A stretch of DNA of 64,000 nucleotides from Siphonodentalium dalli (taxonomy: Eukaryota > Mollusca > Scaphopoda > Gadilida > Siphonodentaliidae): contig CP136061.1 in NCBI GenBank assembly GCA_032622095.1, positions 92,357,845 to 92,421,844 of the forward strand. Reading direction: 5' to 3'. The notes beneath the pieces are model-generated. The model was not told the DNA's origin. It worked only from the letters and a program-made list of their open reading frames with translations, and searched no databases. Shown here in pieces: positions 46,895-59,009 of this stretch. The stretch's first letter is position 1. The number at the start of each line of letters is the position of its first letter. The position numbers and the translations under genes were made by a program.

Positions 46895-47320
46895 CTAATT
46901 GACATTTTGTTGCTGTGTATATGACTGGGAACTGTGTTGTAGTTTCATAGAATTCTTCTGCTCTTTCATAAGTAACAGCTTATTGTACCTCTCGATATGT
47001 AGCGCATAGCATAACCTGGAAGTATGGAACTGCAGCTGGGTGATGTCTTTGGAGTTATGAATATCTTCAGATAGATTGGACACATGTAGACTATGATCTA
47101 GTATGACATCCATTTTGGAGTCTTCAGACAAGTCGGTGTAGTTGACAGCAATCAATTCGTCCTCAATATGTGGTAAAGTTCGATTTCTGACTTCATTCAG
47201 GGCTGAACATCTTATCAGAAAGTGCTGTCTGTTTTCATCTATCGTATTAACTGCATATCCAATTATCCACATGTAACCAACCCAACCTCTAATCCTGGTC
47301 CAATTTATTACTTTTTTCAT
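46895..47320 (-). pseudogene. LINE ORF2 C-terminal fragment
   Basis: An open frame of 141 codons reads RQHFLIRCSALNEVRNRTLP, then a long acidic helix-rich tail and RLCYALHIERYNKLL. The HX4C half of the LINE C-terminal zinc knuckle is present; the CX2C half is missing, replaced by unrelated residues. It fits a 5'-truncated LINE insertion. It lies between pieces of a ~300-bp repeat. Confidence 0.6.
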
Positions 47321-47960
47321 TGGTATAGTCGAGTTATGTACATATTTTTATCATGTGATCAATACTTATGTGTATGGTATTACGTGTACTATGCCGTATA
47401 CGTATATCAATTGCTATTCCTCTCTATATAATTCTGGTGCCATCTATAGAGATAGAGTTAATTTCAGAACCCCCCTTAAATGTTATACAATTGTCGCTAC
47501 ACTACAGTCGCGATGCATTACATGGCAACATTGATCGCTATAGCTCTACTAATTTATGTCAGTTCATCGTATGAACTCCTTTTACTCCATATAACCAACC
47601 CAACATCTAATCCCAGCCCAAATTATTATTTTTCTTTTCATCGGTATAGTTGTGTTAGATACATATTTTATAATTTGATTCTAATTTGCATTGTACCACT
47701 ATAGAAGTCGATAAATAACTATTCTGGCACTATATAGATATAACTACTAGTAAGTTTCTGACACCCCCTCTATTTTATAGCCTTGTCGCAACAATAGAGT
47801 TGAGATGCATAATATATCAACATTGGTCATTATCGCTCTTCAAATCTATATCGGTATCAACTCATATTTTTCCTTATCGCCCACCCCATCCCAAGTTTTT
47901 CATTTGTATTATAGACTTGTTACATATACATTTTATCATTTGATACTGATTTTTATTCTG
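47277..47960 (+). repeat. ~300-bp tandem repeat, about 2.3 units
   Basis: CCAACCCAAC(C/A)TCTAATCC starts at about 47277 and 47593, with a weaker third match near 47880. Shared parts include CGGTATAGT, GCCATCTATAGA-type and TTGTCGC..CAGTCGCGATGCAT. Confidence 0.7.
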
Positions 47961-48137
47961 TATTTCTCTTCTGCTCAACAATGCCAAAATCATAACAGTG
48001 CAATGCCTTGTAACTTTTGCTTCAACATGCCGAGTTCCGCTGCAGACGATACAAAATTGACAACATTTCGAAATGTAAACAGGCTTCAAACTCACTAAAA
48101 AACAAAGGTCCCAAGTCAAGGTCCAAAATCCCCAACA

Positions 48138-48315
48138 CACTGATGTGAGGTATAATGATAACTCCATCTAAATAACCAATATAAGGATGTGAGGTTTAAT
48201 GATAACCCCATCCACATAACCAATATAAGGATGTGAGGTTTAATGATAACCCCATCCGCATAACCAATATAAGGATGTGAGGTTAATTATAACTCCATCC
48301 ACATAACTAATAAAT
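48138..48315 (+). repeat. 44-bp minisatellite, 4 units
   Basis: GATGTGAGGTTTAATGATAA recurs at 44-bp spacing (about 48142, 48186, 48230, 48274), each followed by CCCATCC.CATAACCAATAT. Confidence 0.92.
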
Positions 48316-48649
48316 ATGTCTGAAAATTAAACAAGAAAATTAAATTCCATGATGGCGTCCAATATGGACTACCAGGTACCTAATTCTGCTCCAAAAACAT
48401 GTATTTTGAATATATGGATGTTTATGGGGAGAAACCGATTATTTTAATGCCATTTTAATTCACTTGGTGCCAAAACCCGACCTACATGTACGGGATCGCG
48501 TTTTGTGCGCGACTGTATCTTCAGCATATGTGCATCTTTAATAAGCCAACAATTGGAATCCCAATAGAGAAGATTGGCATGGGTCCCATGCGCATAGACA
48601 TCATTGATGATCTCTATGGGAATCAATATTGACATTTAATAGACAATTT
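48316..48649. other. No recognised feature
   Basis: Nothing recognised. Confidence 0.4.
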
Positions 48650-49066
48650 CGATTAACCGCAATAACTTAAGGAATCTCTAATTGCGCTTAAGCCCAATGA
48701 GAATGCAATAAGACATTCCTTATTACGCTTAACCGCAATTACTTCCCATTGCACTTAAAACAAATTAATATCTCTCTCAATAGATCACCCTTCTCCAAAT
48801 AGTAGAATAATCCTATATTTGTTCCACCCATTGTGCCATGGAGATGGACTACACCACCTGAATTATAAGGAGTTTATGTACTATATATAATATATTATTC
48901 CTTAAGAGATTCATTATTGGGCTTTATCAGCGCAATTTGAATATTCTTCATTGCGCTTAAGCGCAATTAAATATTCCCTTATTGCGCTTAAGCACAATAG
49001 AGATTCCCTTATTCCCTTATTGAGCTTATAAGCGCAATAAGGAATATCCCTCTTGCGCTTAATTAA
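48650..49066. repeat. Two blocks of GCGCTTAAGCGC palindrome repeats
   Basis: TTGCGCTTAAGCGCAAT and decayed forms alternate with (A/T)TTCCTTATT. Blocks lie at about 48650-48775 and 48925-49066, separated by unrelated sequence. The last part forms a longer inverted repeat around ATTGAGCTTATAAGCGCAAT. Confidence 0.75.
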
Positions 49067-49775
49067 GAAAAAAAGTTATAATTGTATTGTAACTATTGGT
49101 TTGTCCTTTAATATTTCCATACATCATGCCCACATATATTATAAAAGAATAGTACTATTATTATTAATAGTGCTCGTAGTAGTTAATACCACCTTACCGT
49201 CAATATTCTAGCATGGTTAGTTTCAAAATCACAACGTTAATTGTTATTACTATTTGTGTGTAGTGTATATGTACATCAGTCATCAATTGAGAAACTTAAG
49301 CACAGCCTGGTTGAATATCAACCATATATGGTGGGTTATTCTCACATTCAAGCTGTTGGTGTCATTCATGTTATTTTGCAATGCGAAGAGGTAGACCCCG
49401 CCCCCAATAGCTTATCAATACCACTCAGGACAGTGGGTGTTTTTCCTTAATTAATTGAATTTCTTGTTTCAATTCATTTTGAAGCTGTAATTTGTCTTAG
49501 AAATTATTTCGAAAATAAATTGCATGACATCAGAAAAAAATCTGCATTCCGGGCTCGGGGACACCCACCCACCCGGTCCTTGTATCCTGTAATTTTTTCC
49601 GCCCCCCCCCCCCTGGTTATATAGCCAAAAATGTGTTTATGTTTATTCACATCTTACCTATATATAATGGGTAATTTGTGGAAATACTGACGACTAAGTG
49701 CTGATTTCTGCATTTGAACTACCAGGCTTAGCAACAACTCTGCCCCGATACTATTCCAGGTAACGTGATATATAT
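49067..49775. other. No gene; C-run
   Basis: A poly-C tract of about 13 bases near 49602-49614 is the only notable item. Confidence 0.4.
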
Positions 49776-49988
49776 ATATATAACACAATAATGGGCTTCA
49801 CATGTATAGGAATCTCATTGGCGTTACCTTTTGAAAACCTTTCGTCTTATGTAAGTGATGAAGACTAATGTCAACGAAAGGGCTACTGCTGTCAACACAT
49901 TTGGTATTTTGAACAAATATTTTTAAGCCATATTTAAGCCCAGATTGTCTGATGTCCTGTAAATGGGGACCGATTATTGTGTTATATA
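49776..49988. repeat. 213-bp stretch with 16-bp terminal inverted repeats
   Basis: TATATAACACAATAAT near 49777 and its exact inverse near 49971 bound the segment. AACCTTTCG and CGAAAGG form a smaller inverted pair inside. It could be a very small MITE. Confidence 0.5.
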
Positions 49989-50199
49989 CAAGACATTTAA
50001 AAATAAGTTATCAAACCACTGTGTAATATAACATTGGACAAACTAACTGAAGATCAACTGGACGTGGTTATGTCAGCGGCATCGTCTAGATCTCGGATAG
50101 CCGAAATTCAGTACCACGCACTTGAGCATGCCGGTGCATTATCTAGGTTGATATCGACATGGTTGAAGTTTCGTTGACAGAGCTCAACCCTTTCACGAC

Positions 50200-50420
50200 G
50201 GAAGCTTCGCTTGTGCAGCATTCAAAATCATGTCTTATATATTCGAGCCTTCCACGGGGAGTATCGAATTTATAAGAGAATGCACTGACTTACAAGATCA
50301 AGGAAAAATATAGTTAGGCCAATTTATTCTCTTTCAAATAATTATGTGAGGCTCCATATTTATATGTATATAAGAAAAAAAATTTGTACAGGGTTTTTAC
50401 AACATTTCAGGAAGGTTCAG
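50200..50420 (+). mobile_element. Decayed paired-hairpin element
   Basis: TATAAGAGAATGCACTG, AGGCCAATTTATTCTCTTT and TTGTACAGGG are damaged parts of the hairpin pair seen at 10590 and 61697. Arms no longer pair well. Confidence 0.6.
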
Positions 50421-50429
50421 TCTTGGAAG

Positions 50430-50900
50430 GATTAATGTTCAAAGTTCGAAGACATTTATATCATGGTCGATAACAAACGTTGAACATGTCTGCTTTGACT
50501 CCATTGTTGATATAATTGAAAACACAATATCTTCCCTGTTAGCCACATACTTCTCAAAACAGGCGACTTCGTCCTGAAATTTGGTTTTCCTGTTTGACTT
50601 ATTTCCTTGAAACGGTGAACTCGCTGTACCATTACTTACACCTTATGTTATCGTTCGCACCCTCGCACCGATTTGAAGGAATTATTCTGACGTGGTTGAT
50701 AAACTATCACCAAATAGACAACAGCTAGTCAGAGTTAACTTACGCTATTCACAGTATTCCATAATATCAACTGCTTTGCCCCAGGGATAAGCTGTCGGGC
50801 CCCTGTCGTTTTCGTCTGCATTAATTACACTGCAGATGTAATTGAATCTAGAACAATAATATATGCTGACGGCACATGCTTACACAACAGGCCCCATGTG
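50430..50900 (+). pseudogene. LINE reverse transcriptase fragment
   Basis: Through stops and frame changes: NVEHVCFDSIVDIIEN, then a DWF.SYL..RQQ region seen as NRQQLVRVNLRYSQYS, a GVPQGS-like remnant, FVCIN and IIYADGTCLHN. The order fits the RT core of a Jockey/CR1-type LINE. The catalytic YADD reads YADG. Confidence 0.55.
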
Positions 50901-51760
50901 GGCCCGGGGTATAATAGGCCTACCGCCCCACTGCTAGGGGCAAAATCCCCTTATGTGGCACCCTGTTTGCCGTGGGTGCATCCCGTGAGGTGTAGTGTAG
51001 ACGTCCTGGAGGTACTAGGGCGGTTGTATCAAGTGAGGCATAGACATGCGGATACGACTTAGCTCATGGTCCTCTTTGGTTCGACGTCACTTCACGGCGG
51101 GTGGTTGAGTTGACCCGGCTCAACCAATCGGCTAGTCACGCCTCTCCACAGTGTTTCACATGCTGCAATGGATCCTTCATGTCCCATATTGGACTACGAA
51201 TTCAAGATGCAAGGCTGAAAAACATTTATCGTATATAGATGCTAAGACAATAGTTGGTACCATCTATTCCTCAAGTCACATACTCAGCTGCCGTTTCTAG
51301 AACAAGTTTGTTGATGCCGGCACTCAGACAGAGTCAAACAAAACTCGTCAGTATCTCACTAGCAACCCAAGTTCAAGAGAATGATATTATCCCTGTTCAA
51401 GAACCTGCCTCATGTGCAATGAATACAGCTCATGTGGGTTTACCATTTGCTACAAAACCAACTAAGGAAGTTGATTCAATTGTTCCAAAACAGAAATCTC
51501 AAAAATCCATCAAACAGGTTGAACTTTGAGTATTCAAAGTTCACTACGATTTTTTACGATAAACTGTCCACTTGGAATGAGAGGGGAAACATTGCGTAGT
51601 GAGTGGATTGCGGCTGGCAAGTGGGCGCAGGATCGCCTGACTAATCTACCACTCGATTGTCAACTTGATGAATTGATTAAGATTCATGCCAGATTCAACA
51701 GATATTATAAATTTCTTATCAATCGTTCAGGATTCTTGTTTGACAGCTACTTAAAATAAT
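50901..51760 (+). pseudogene. Jockey-like LINE 5' region and gag-like ORF1 fragment
   Basis: 50901-51150 is a GC-rich block (ACTTCACGGCGGGTGGTTGA, CCCGGCTCAACCAATCGG) that may be a 5' UTR. After it, split over two frames, come RCKAEKHLSYIDAKTIV, IPQVTYSAAVSRTS and DAGTQTESNKT, the usual end of gag-like ORF1s after their zinc knuckles. An open frame continues at 51254-51529; the next one (51526-51759) is unrecognised. The link to the RT fragment just upstream is unclear because the order is reversed, so these are probably two insertions. Confidence 0.45.
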
Positions 51761-51785
51761 ATGATCTGACGGTCAGTTTTGTTCA

Positions 51786-52312
51786 AGGCACGGGCGGCGT
51801 TCGTTACAGAAATATTTATATTTGTTTAAATCGCAATCAACAGAAGGAACACCACAAGTATATACAGTTCCGCTCATATGCCAAACATAAACAGCGCGTA
51901 AATAGTATATTTTCGTCAATACGTACGATGGTGCACGTAAACAAGAGACTGCTCGTGTTTCAGAAGTTGTGCTTCTGTTTACATAACGCAGCGCAATTAT
52001 ATTGGTTAATCACACAAAACAAAACGCTCTTTATGATTTACATATCAGGAAATAGTAACAAATAACGCCCTTTATGTTTACCATATCCGGATCTAAACAA
52101 AGGCCAGGAAACGTAACGTTTTTTGCTTTTGTTCACATAACAAAGGGGGGGGGGGATTTACCATAACATACTGTTTATGCCATATTTCTGATTGGCATAA
52201 GAACAAAGTCTGTCGATATCTTACTATTCCTTTTGTTTATGGCGGTTGTTGACGGAGGTGAATATTTTAACAACATACCCACGGCCAACGCGCCCGTATC
52301 TTTAAATTTAAT
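51786..52312 (+). mobile_element. Single arm of the 1-kb palindromic element
   Basis: GGCACGGGCGGCGTT at the left and ACGCGCCCGTATCTTTAAA at the right correspond to the start and the centre of the palindrome at 55610-56626. Length 527 bp equals one arm. A poly-G tract (52146-52155) is private to this copy. Confidence 0.85.
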
Positions 52313-52319
52313 TATTTAT

Positions 52320-52884
52320 TTTTGTTGATTAATTTTATGCAGGTATTATAATAACTTGGCTGTTCTCAAAGCAGTATTGCTGTCTTTTTTGATATTCTGT
52401 TTTATATGTATTTGCACAGTGGTCAGTTTCTTAATGGTTCTGATCCCAATTGAGCACTCTCGCTCTGATTTTGGGTGTGTTTATTTGTATATATTTAGTT
52501 TCAGTTTAGTCCAATTCACGGTTATATCTATACACAGTTGCTTCGCTTAAGTCTGATTCAGTTTTCTCTTATGTGGCCTAACGGCTAAAACGGTATAAAA
52601 TCCTAACCAAACAAACAAACACAAACTTACACAACAGTGATAGCAATACTTCCTACATTCAATCATATTCAATAGCGAATGGATAATAGCAGAGACTAAG
52701 ATGAAAACTGATGTGTTCAGTTTTGGTAGCACTAAAACCAAATTAATGTTGACTCGCATGATAACTGGTGTGTCATTTTATTAAATAATGAATAGGAATA
52801 CAACCAAAATAATGTTATTTGAAAGTGTTTTGCCATTATATCCTTCGCAAATACGCACATGCACCGTCGACCGATAATGCGAAA
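52320..52884. other. No recognised feature
   Basis: AT-rich sequence without a recognisable gene or repeat. Confidence 0.4.
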
Positions 52885-53200
52885 TAGGTACATAATGTGA
52901 TTATTTTATTCTGAAATAATCAGATAATGGACTCATACCCGTTATTTCGTTCTACGGCGCCGGCCACTCCGAAAACACATGTTAAACAGCGTACATCTGA
53001 ACAGTCGTGAGTTGGCATATTTGTGTCATTGTCCGCACATAATCTGCTTAGGATCGCCTTTGACTGAGTCGATAATGTGACTAAATTTCTCCCATTTTCA
53101 GCACATTATCGACTCAAAATTAGGCGCTGCTAGGCAGATTTTCTATCTAAAACAAGTTCTATTACAAGGAGATAATGTACGGGTTTTCGGGAGAATATGT
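52885..53200 (+). mobile_element. ~300-bp palindromic-core MITE, copy 3
   Basis: ACATAATGTGATTATTTTATT, AGTCGTGAGTTGGCATATTT, GAGTCGATAATGTGAC and its inverse CACATTATCGACTC, and ACGGGTTTTCGGGAGAATAT match the copies at 19569 and 24256. Confidence 0.75.
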
Positions 53201-53229
53201 TGCAGCGTTTCTTCAACTTCAACTATATT

Positions 53230-53640
53230 CGGTGGAGGTAACGCTCGAATATAAAATACTCACAAATAATGATTGTATATTGACGCCAACCTAACTTGGA
53301 ATACACACATAAGTAAAAATGCCTACCCACGCATGTTGCAATTGCGTAAACAAAGTACAATTATAAATGGCGAAACACTTCAAACCAACTATTTATCTCA
53401 TGTTTGCTGCCTGGTGGAATACGTTGTTAACGTTTGGTCATTGTCCCGGATTACATACCATCTAGAAGATGTTCAATGTGAAGCTACTAGACTAGTTCGG
53501 AATAATTTGTTGGCGATATTTATCAAGGGAATGATGTGCGTGACACAACGCAGACCAACGTGCGAGTAATGGAGCAGTCTTATTATCGTATCTATTGAAT
53601 TGTAATCTCGGCGGCGATGCTAGGCATTTACCACGGTGAC
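53230..53640 (+). pseudogene. LINE RT C-terminal fragment (CR1/Jockey type)
   Basis: YIDANLTWNTHISK is the post-RT LGV.iD..L.W..HI motif, and VEYVVNVWSLSRITYHLEDV with QCEATRLVRNN is the LEY...VWSP..d...iE.VQR.AtRlv motif common in CR1 and related LINEs. One frame covers 98 codons. Catalytic domains are absent, as expected for a 5'-truncated copy. Confidence 0.65.
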
Positions 53641-55609
53641 ATTCATTCAATCCCTGGGGAGATATTGCGTGAATTGTAGGAACACGAGGCGATGGACCAA
53701 ATCGTATTCAATTACGCTGTAAATAGTGTTAAATGGACAGCTACTGTAGAACGAAATAACCGGCGAAGAATACAATGGTGTCCAAACATAATTATTCAAA
53801 CGATGCCAATACCTTCATTTATTTGCTTCCGGTTTAACATCATCACCACATTCATTAGCAGCTATTTCACCAGGGGAGAGTTATATCTTGTTATAAATTG
53901 TGTCCTTGTGCAACCACTCTGTTTAATTTTCAAGTGTCGACTACATCTATATGGGGTAGTATCATTAACTACGATTTATGTCACAGTCATTTCAACTTTA
54001 ATCAGTAGTATATTTGAGGCGCATTCGAAATGGTATAACATTTGTTGCGGTCTTCAACTCTGAAATGTGTTTCATAACTATTGATAGAAATTTGGGGGGA
54101 AAATATCAATGTGCAGCTGGAATAGAGGTACACAGATGTCATTGGATTTTCGGTGGGTTATTTAATTACTCAATATCAACTTCGAAAAGACACGTATTAG
54201 CACATCTTGCTAAGTGCGGAATTTGGAAGTTCATCTTTATGCAAACAAATTATGGCATCACCGTTCAAAATTTATCACCAAATGTGGTTGCTATTCATTA
54301 TGTTTCGAAAAACAATTGTTATCTTTGTGGTCCCGGTGGATTGGAGTAAGGGGATTACATTACTGACACATCATAGGCAAACGCTGCAACCACAAAGGTA
54401 ACCCTTGTCGAAATTATATTCAGTGACCTACAGGTTCTGTCAGTGTTACCCACCGAATCCTGGTAGATCAGTGTCATGCGTGTATAACCGATGCCACATC
54501 AATGATATAATATAAGAGAAATCTGACCATCCATATATATAGCACATGTGAATGCACACTATTTTACTACCTACGTTATTTGGTGGCATCATAAACATAT
54601 TGCCGTATCAGTATCGATTTCCTGCGGTATAACTGACCCTGCCTTTTTGGTAAATGGTTGTAGTGATATATTTCGAAGTGTATTTGACCAGCGAATCGGG
54701 TTAATAATCACGAAGCTATCAGCGCTGGGCGACACATTGTCTTTGGTTGCCGGGCGGTGGGTCATCGTCGTCTGAATATGATGATGCTGAGGTACAACAA
54801 TATCTGCTAAAAACGCTATCATCTCTCATTAAAATGTCGATCACTTGCTGTTTCGAAAATGTTGCAGCCACGCTGTTTGCCAATACTTGGAATGACACTA
54901 TTGGCGCGTGACTCCAATTAGTCTAGACCCCAACTAACACAGCAGGAATCGCGCCACGTTTATTGTTATTAAATAGGCAAATAACAAGTTAACATATCCT
55001 GGCGTCTAGATTAGAATATAGTAGGGACACATGGGCGAACTCATTAGTACAGTATGTCCCCAGTGTGGCGCTCTGGACTCGTCTGGAGCGCTACTGGAAA
55101 ATTTGGTAAAGAACTTATGCGCTTCTATAGGGATATGATGCGAGACGTCGACAGACGCTTCTGGTGATATATTGCAAACCGTCCAGGGACGCCTATTGTG
55201 AGTGAACAGTTAACCATTCGTTCCAGCTTCGATATCATGTGACCAAATTTAATTGAATGTACACGCTTTGAGTTATTTAAGTTATTAATACTGCCAACTT
55301 TAGTTTTCGACTCAACAAGCATCGGGCGCTGATCGGAAGACTCAAGTGACATTTGCACCGCGCGTGATTTGCGTCACTGCACTGCCATGAGTTTGCATAA
55401 TCGAATCGAACGTAACGCTATTTTCTATATATACTGTCAACATGAAGTTCGTCAGGCGCTGTTACGAGTAACCTAATGGAACTTACCCAGATATTTGATC
55501 ACCGCTAGAAGCATATCTCACTTTAAAGAATTTAATCTGGAGGGATGGTCAGGTAATACAAGTAGACATACGAATATATAATACAGGCTCTATTAGTATT
55601 AAAGGCACG
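53641..55609. other. No recognised feature
   Basis: About 2 kb. Open frames at 53692-54063 and 54014-54349 (+) resemble no family I know. No TIR or tandem repeat was seen by eye. Confidence 0.4.
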
Positions 55610-56626
55610 GGCGCCGTTAGTTGCAGAAATATTCATATTTGTTCAAATCGCCACCAACAGAAGGAATATTAAAATATATATAGTTTTGTTCATATGCCAA
55701 ACATAATCAGCGCGCACATAGTATGTTGTCGCCAAGACGTACGATGGTGTACGTACGCAGGAGCCTGCTCGTGTTACAGACGTTTTGCTTCTGTTTACAC
55801 AACACAGCTCAATTATATTGGTTAATCACACATAAATTATATAAACGCTCTTCATTATATCAGGAAAACAGTAACAAATAACGCTCTTTATGTTTACCAT
55901 ATCCGGATCTAAACAAAAGCCAGGTTATGTAACGTTTTTTGCTTTTGTTTACATAACAACGGAAACACATTTGATAATAACATACTGTTTATGCCATGTA
56001 TCCTGATTGGTATACGAACAAAGTCTGTCTATATTTTACTATTCTTTCTGTTTATGGCGGTTTTTGACGGAGGTGAATATTTTAATAGCATACCCACCGC
56101 CAAGGCCGCCCGCATCTTTAAAGATACGGGCGGTGTTGGCGGTGGGTATGCTGTTAAAATATTCACCTCCGTCAAAAACCGTCATAAACAGAAGGAATAG
56201 TAAGATATAGACATACTTTGTTCGTATGCCAATCAGAAATATGGCATAAGCAGTATGTTATTGTCAATTTTGTCCCCTTTATTGGGTAAACAAAAGAAAA
56301 TAACGTTACCTGGCTTTTGTTTAGATCCGGATATGGTAAACACAAAGAGCGTTATTTGTTACTGTTTTCCTGATATGGAAATAATAGAGAACGTTTATAT
56401 CATTTGTGTGTGCGTAACCAATAGAATTGAGCTGTGTTAGGTAAACAGAAACAAAACTTCCGAAACACGAGCAGGCTCTTGTTTACGTGCACCATCGTAC
56501 GTCTTGACGACAGTATACTATTTACGCGCTGATTATGCTTGTCATATGAACACAACTATATATAGTTTAATATTCCTTCCGTTGATGGCGATTTGAACAA
56601 ATATGAATATTTCTGCAACGAGCGCC
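55610..56626. mobile_element. 1,017-bp palindromic foldback element
   Basis: Left and right arms of about 508 bp are inverted copies, joined directly at ATCTTTAAAGAT (centre at 56119/56120). Landmarks pair across the centre: GCAGAAATATTC, ACGTACGATGG / ACGTACGATGGTGCAC, TTTACCATATCCGGATCTAA, and GACGGAGGTGAATATTTTAA. Arms differ by roughly a tenth, with small indels. There is almost no spacer. No transposase is encoded; small frames are shadows. The single arm at 51786 is a relative. Confidence 0.9.
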
Positions 56627-56685
56627 AGTAGACAGTAGACAGGCGAACATATAATACAAGCGCTGGTGTACAGTAACGCTCTAAA

Positions 56686-56840
56686 TAATCGACTCCCTAA
56701 CAACAGCAGAATTATGGGTAACTTTTGCCATTCATCGAACAACACTCACCGAAAGCTTTCCGATGAATGGCAACAAGCCATATTTCCGACTAAATCCTGA
56801 AAAGTTACCCATAATTCTGCTGTGGTTAAGGGGTCGATTA
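56686..56840. mobile_element. 155-bp foldback element
   Basis: TAATCGACTCCCTAAC and the inverse TTAAGGGGTCGATTA bound it. Arms share AGCAGAATTATGGGTAACTT; the right arm is longer by about 30 bp. A nested inverted pair, GCCATTCATCG / CGATGAATGGC, sits near the centre. Confidence 0.85.
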
Positions 56841-57498
56841 CTTAGGGCATTACTGTATTAATATTAATTGGTGGTATATGTTTAGATACTAAAGTTCGAC
56901 AAACGACATGCATGGTGGTATGTTGAACTTGTTATCTAAACATTTCCTAATGGAACTACTCGTCAATGAATGTTAATATAGAAAGGGTTAAACTATATTT
57001 ACTGATTAGAATAGTGTTCTTACTCACTATTTAATAAATATAGCATAGCTGGGAGTTGACTACGCGCCCATAGAGCCCAGTGGGTTTGGTATGTTTCACG
57101 ACGCGTAGTCAACGACAGGAAATGTTTTATTTATTATATTTCACCGAACAATTGAGACATGTAGCATGCATGCTACATAACCAAAACCAACCAACTGCTG
57201 GACTGTTCAAATGCCCTTCATAGGACGTTAATAGAAATCAAGTACAACTTGTTTTACTGAGAACAGTATTTGGATTGTGTTTGAATGCACGAACACTCGA
57301 AACTGTGCCACACTGATAATTCAACCGAGTATTGCCACTTCGCTAGTTGACGTCATTCATGTGAAAACATTGTCCACAATAATATTTTCATTTCATTTTG
57401 GATAAGCTTTAGTAAATTGGTTGACACATTTACGTAAATACATGTATGTTCACGAGATTGTTGGCTCTGTGTATTGATTTTTCCATGCGACTTTGGTA
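56841..57498. other. Small foldback at 57056-57116, otherwise empty
   Basis: GTTGACTACGCG and its exact inverse CGCGTAGTCAAC lie about 35 bp apart. Nothing else is recognised. Confidence 0.5.
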
Positions 57499-57632
57499 TA
57501 GTAGTGTACTAAATTTAGTACAAGTATAGTAGTGTACTAAATTTAGTACAAGTATAGTAGTGTACTAAATTTAGTACAAGTATAGTAGTGTACTAAATTT
57601 AGTACAAGTATAGTAGTGTGCTAAATTATGCA
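57499..57632. repeat. 28-bp minisatellite, 4.5 units, each with a 16-bp palindrome
   Basis: Unit TATAGTAGTG + TACTAAATTTAGTACAAG starts at 57499, 57527, 57555, 57583 and (decayed) 57611. GTACTAAATTTAGTAC is fully self-complementary. The first four units are identical. Confidence 0.95.
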
Positions 57633-59009
57633 CAGCACTGCACCATACAGGACACAGCTTTCGACCAATCATAATGCGCAATGTATGGGGCAGCTGATAT
57701 ATAGACGGTTATTGCTAGCTTTCTCGTTTCTGGCCAGACAAGAACGAAGCTTCATCACGAAATGCCTGGATAAACAGCAATGGCACGATTGTCTACTCAA
57801 AACGACCACCACTACTGCAATACAAGTAAATCTAGAAAATTATGTTTGAAAATGCTATGTAGTTTGTTTTTATATTTCTGAATTAAAGCTATAACATGAG
57901 GGGTGGAGGAGTAGGCCTCTCGGCCTATTCGACCATCCCGGGGTTAGCCCACCAAACTACTACCAATATATTCTCGTTTCTCAGTTCCTCACTGTGGGAG
58001 ATGACCCTGATATTATGTCATTAAATTCTGATCGCCATGTGACCTTACTTTTACCTGTTAGTGGCAATCAAAGTATGCGTCGTCGTGAAACACGAGACAC
58101 TTGCGAAACCAGATAAAATCATAATCACTGCAGGCATGGTATGGACATTCATAAGTATGAAACATGTGTAGGTAGTTGTCTTTCCACATGAACAGAATAA
58201 TGAAATGCCTTGAATCAAGACCATTCGAGTAGCAAGCACGATTGTCTCAAGCACGATTGTCTCATAAACGTACTCGTTGTCGTCAATTCTGCGAAAAGGT
58301 TTTTGACCGACCGAACAAAATACAGCAACAAATAGTTAATCGTAATAATTATCTGTCGTCATTTAAAATGCGAAAGGTCTCTATTGTTGTTTTAGTAGGA
58401 AACGTACATGAAGATGGTTGTTTCATTTTGTCAAATCGAGCAAGGCATAACTTAATACTCAACTTTCGTATTTCATTACTCTGTAAGTCGTTGACAGATT
58501 TGCGGTGCGAATGAACGGGAATGGTCGGGTAAATGAGCAAATTGTGCCCAGACCCATCATAGTATCCTCGTGGAAATAGGTTCATATTGGACCTAAATAA
58601 TCACATACTTGGTTCATGTTTGACTTATTTGATTATGAAAGCTTCGTCGATCTCATTTTATGTACACAATCTTCTTATTTCTTCACACAGTTAGTCGTGC
58701 TGAGTGGCTAGCGTGTAGTGAGCATGAGCGGATATTACATGGCGAAGGACCAAGTTGTGTCTCAAGCAACGTTCTTGGGTGAGTGAAGTATGCTTTAAAA
58801 GTGTCTTGCTGTGTACCGAGAATGTACGGAGACGTTAGGCATGGTGGTGACGATTAGGGTTCATGACATTTCACCACTGGTGAAGTGGTCCTGCTAATTT
58901 GTTATGGTGTTGTGGGTCCTCCGGAATTGCTATGGTTCTGGTAGTGCAAACTGATGACGATACGCGGTGCTTGGCGAATCCGAGCGATTTGAGAAAAAGC
59001 CAGATAAGA
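57633..59009. other. No gene; possible CCAAT/TATA pair near 57663-57705
   Basis: GACCAATCATAATGCG is followed about 35 bp later by GATATATAGACG, and a 74-codon frame (57628-57849) overlaps. The arrangement is promoter-like but no known product follows. A 16-bp direct duplication (AGCACGATTGTCTCA) lies at 58235-58263. Confidence 0.25.

Noticed and set aside
53692-54349. Two overlapping open frames downstream of the LINE fragment
   Set aside because: They do not continue the LINE protein and show no motif I know.
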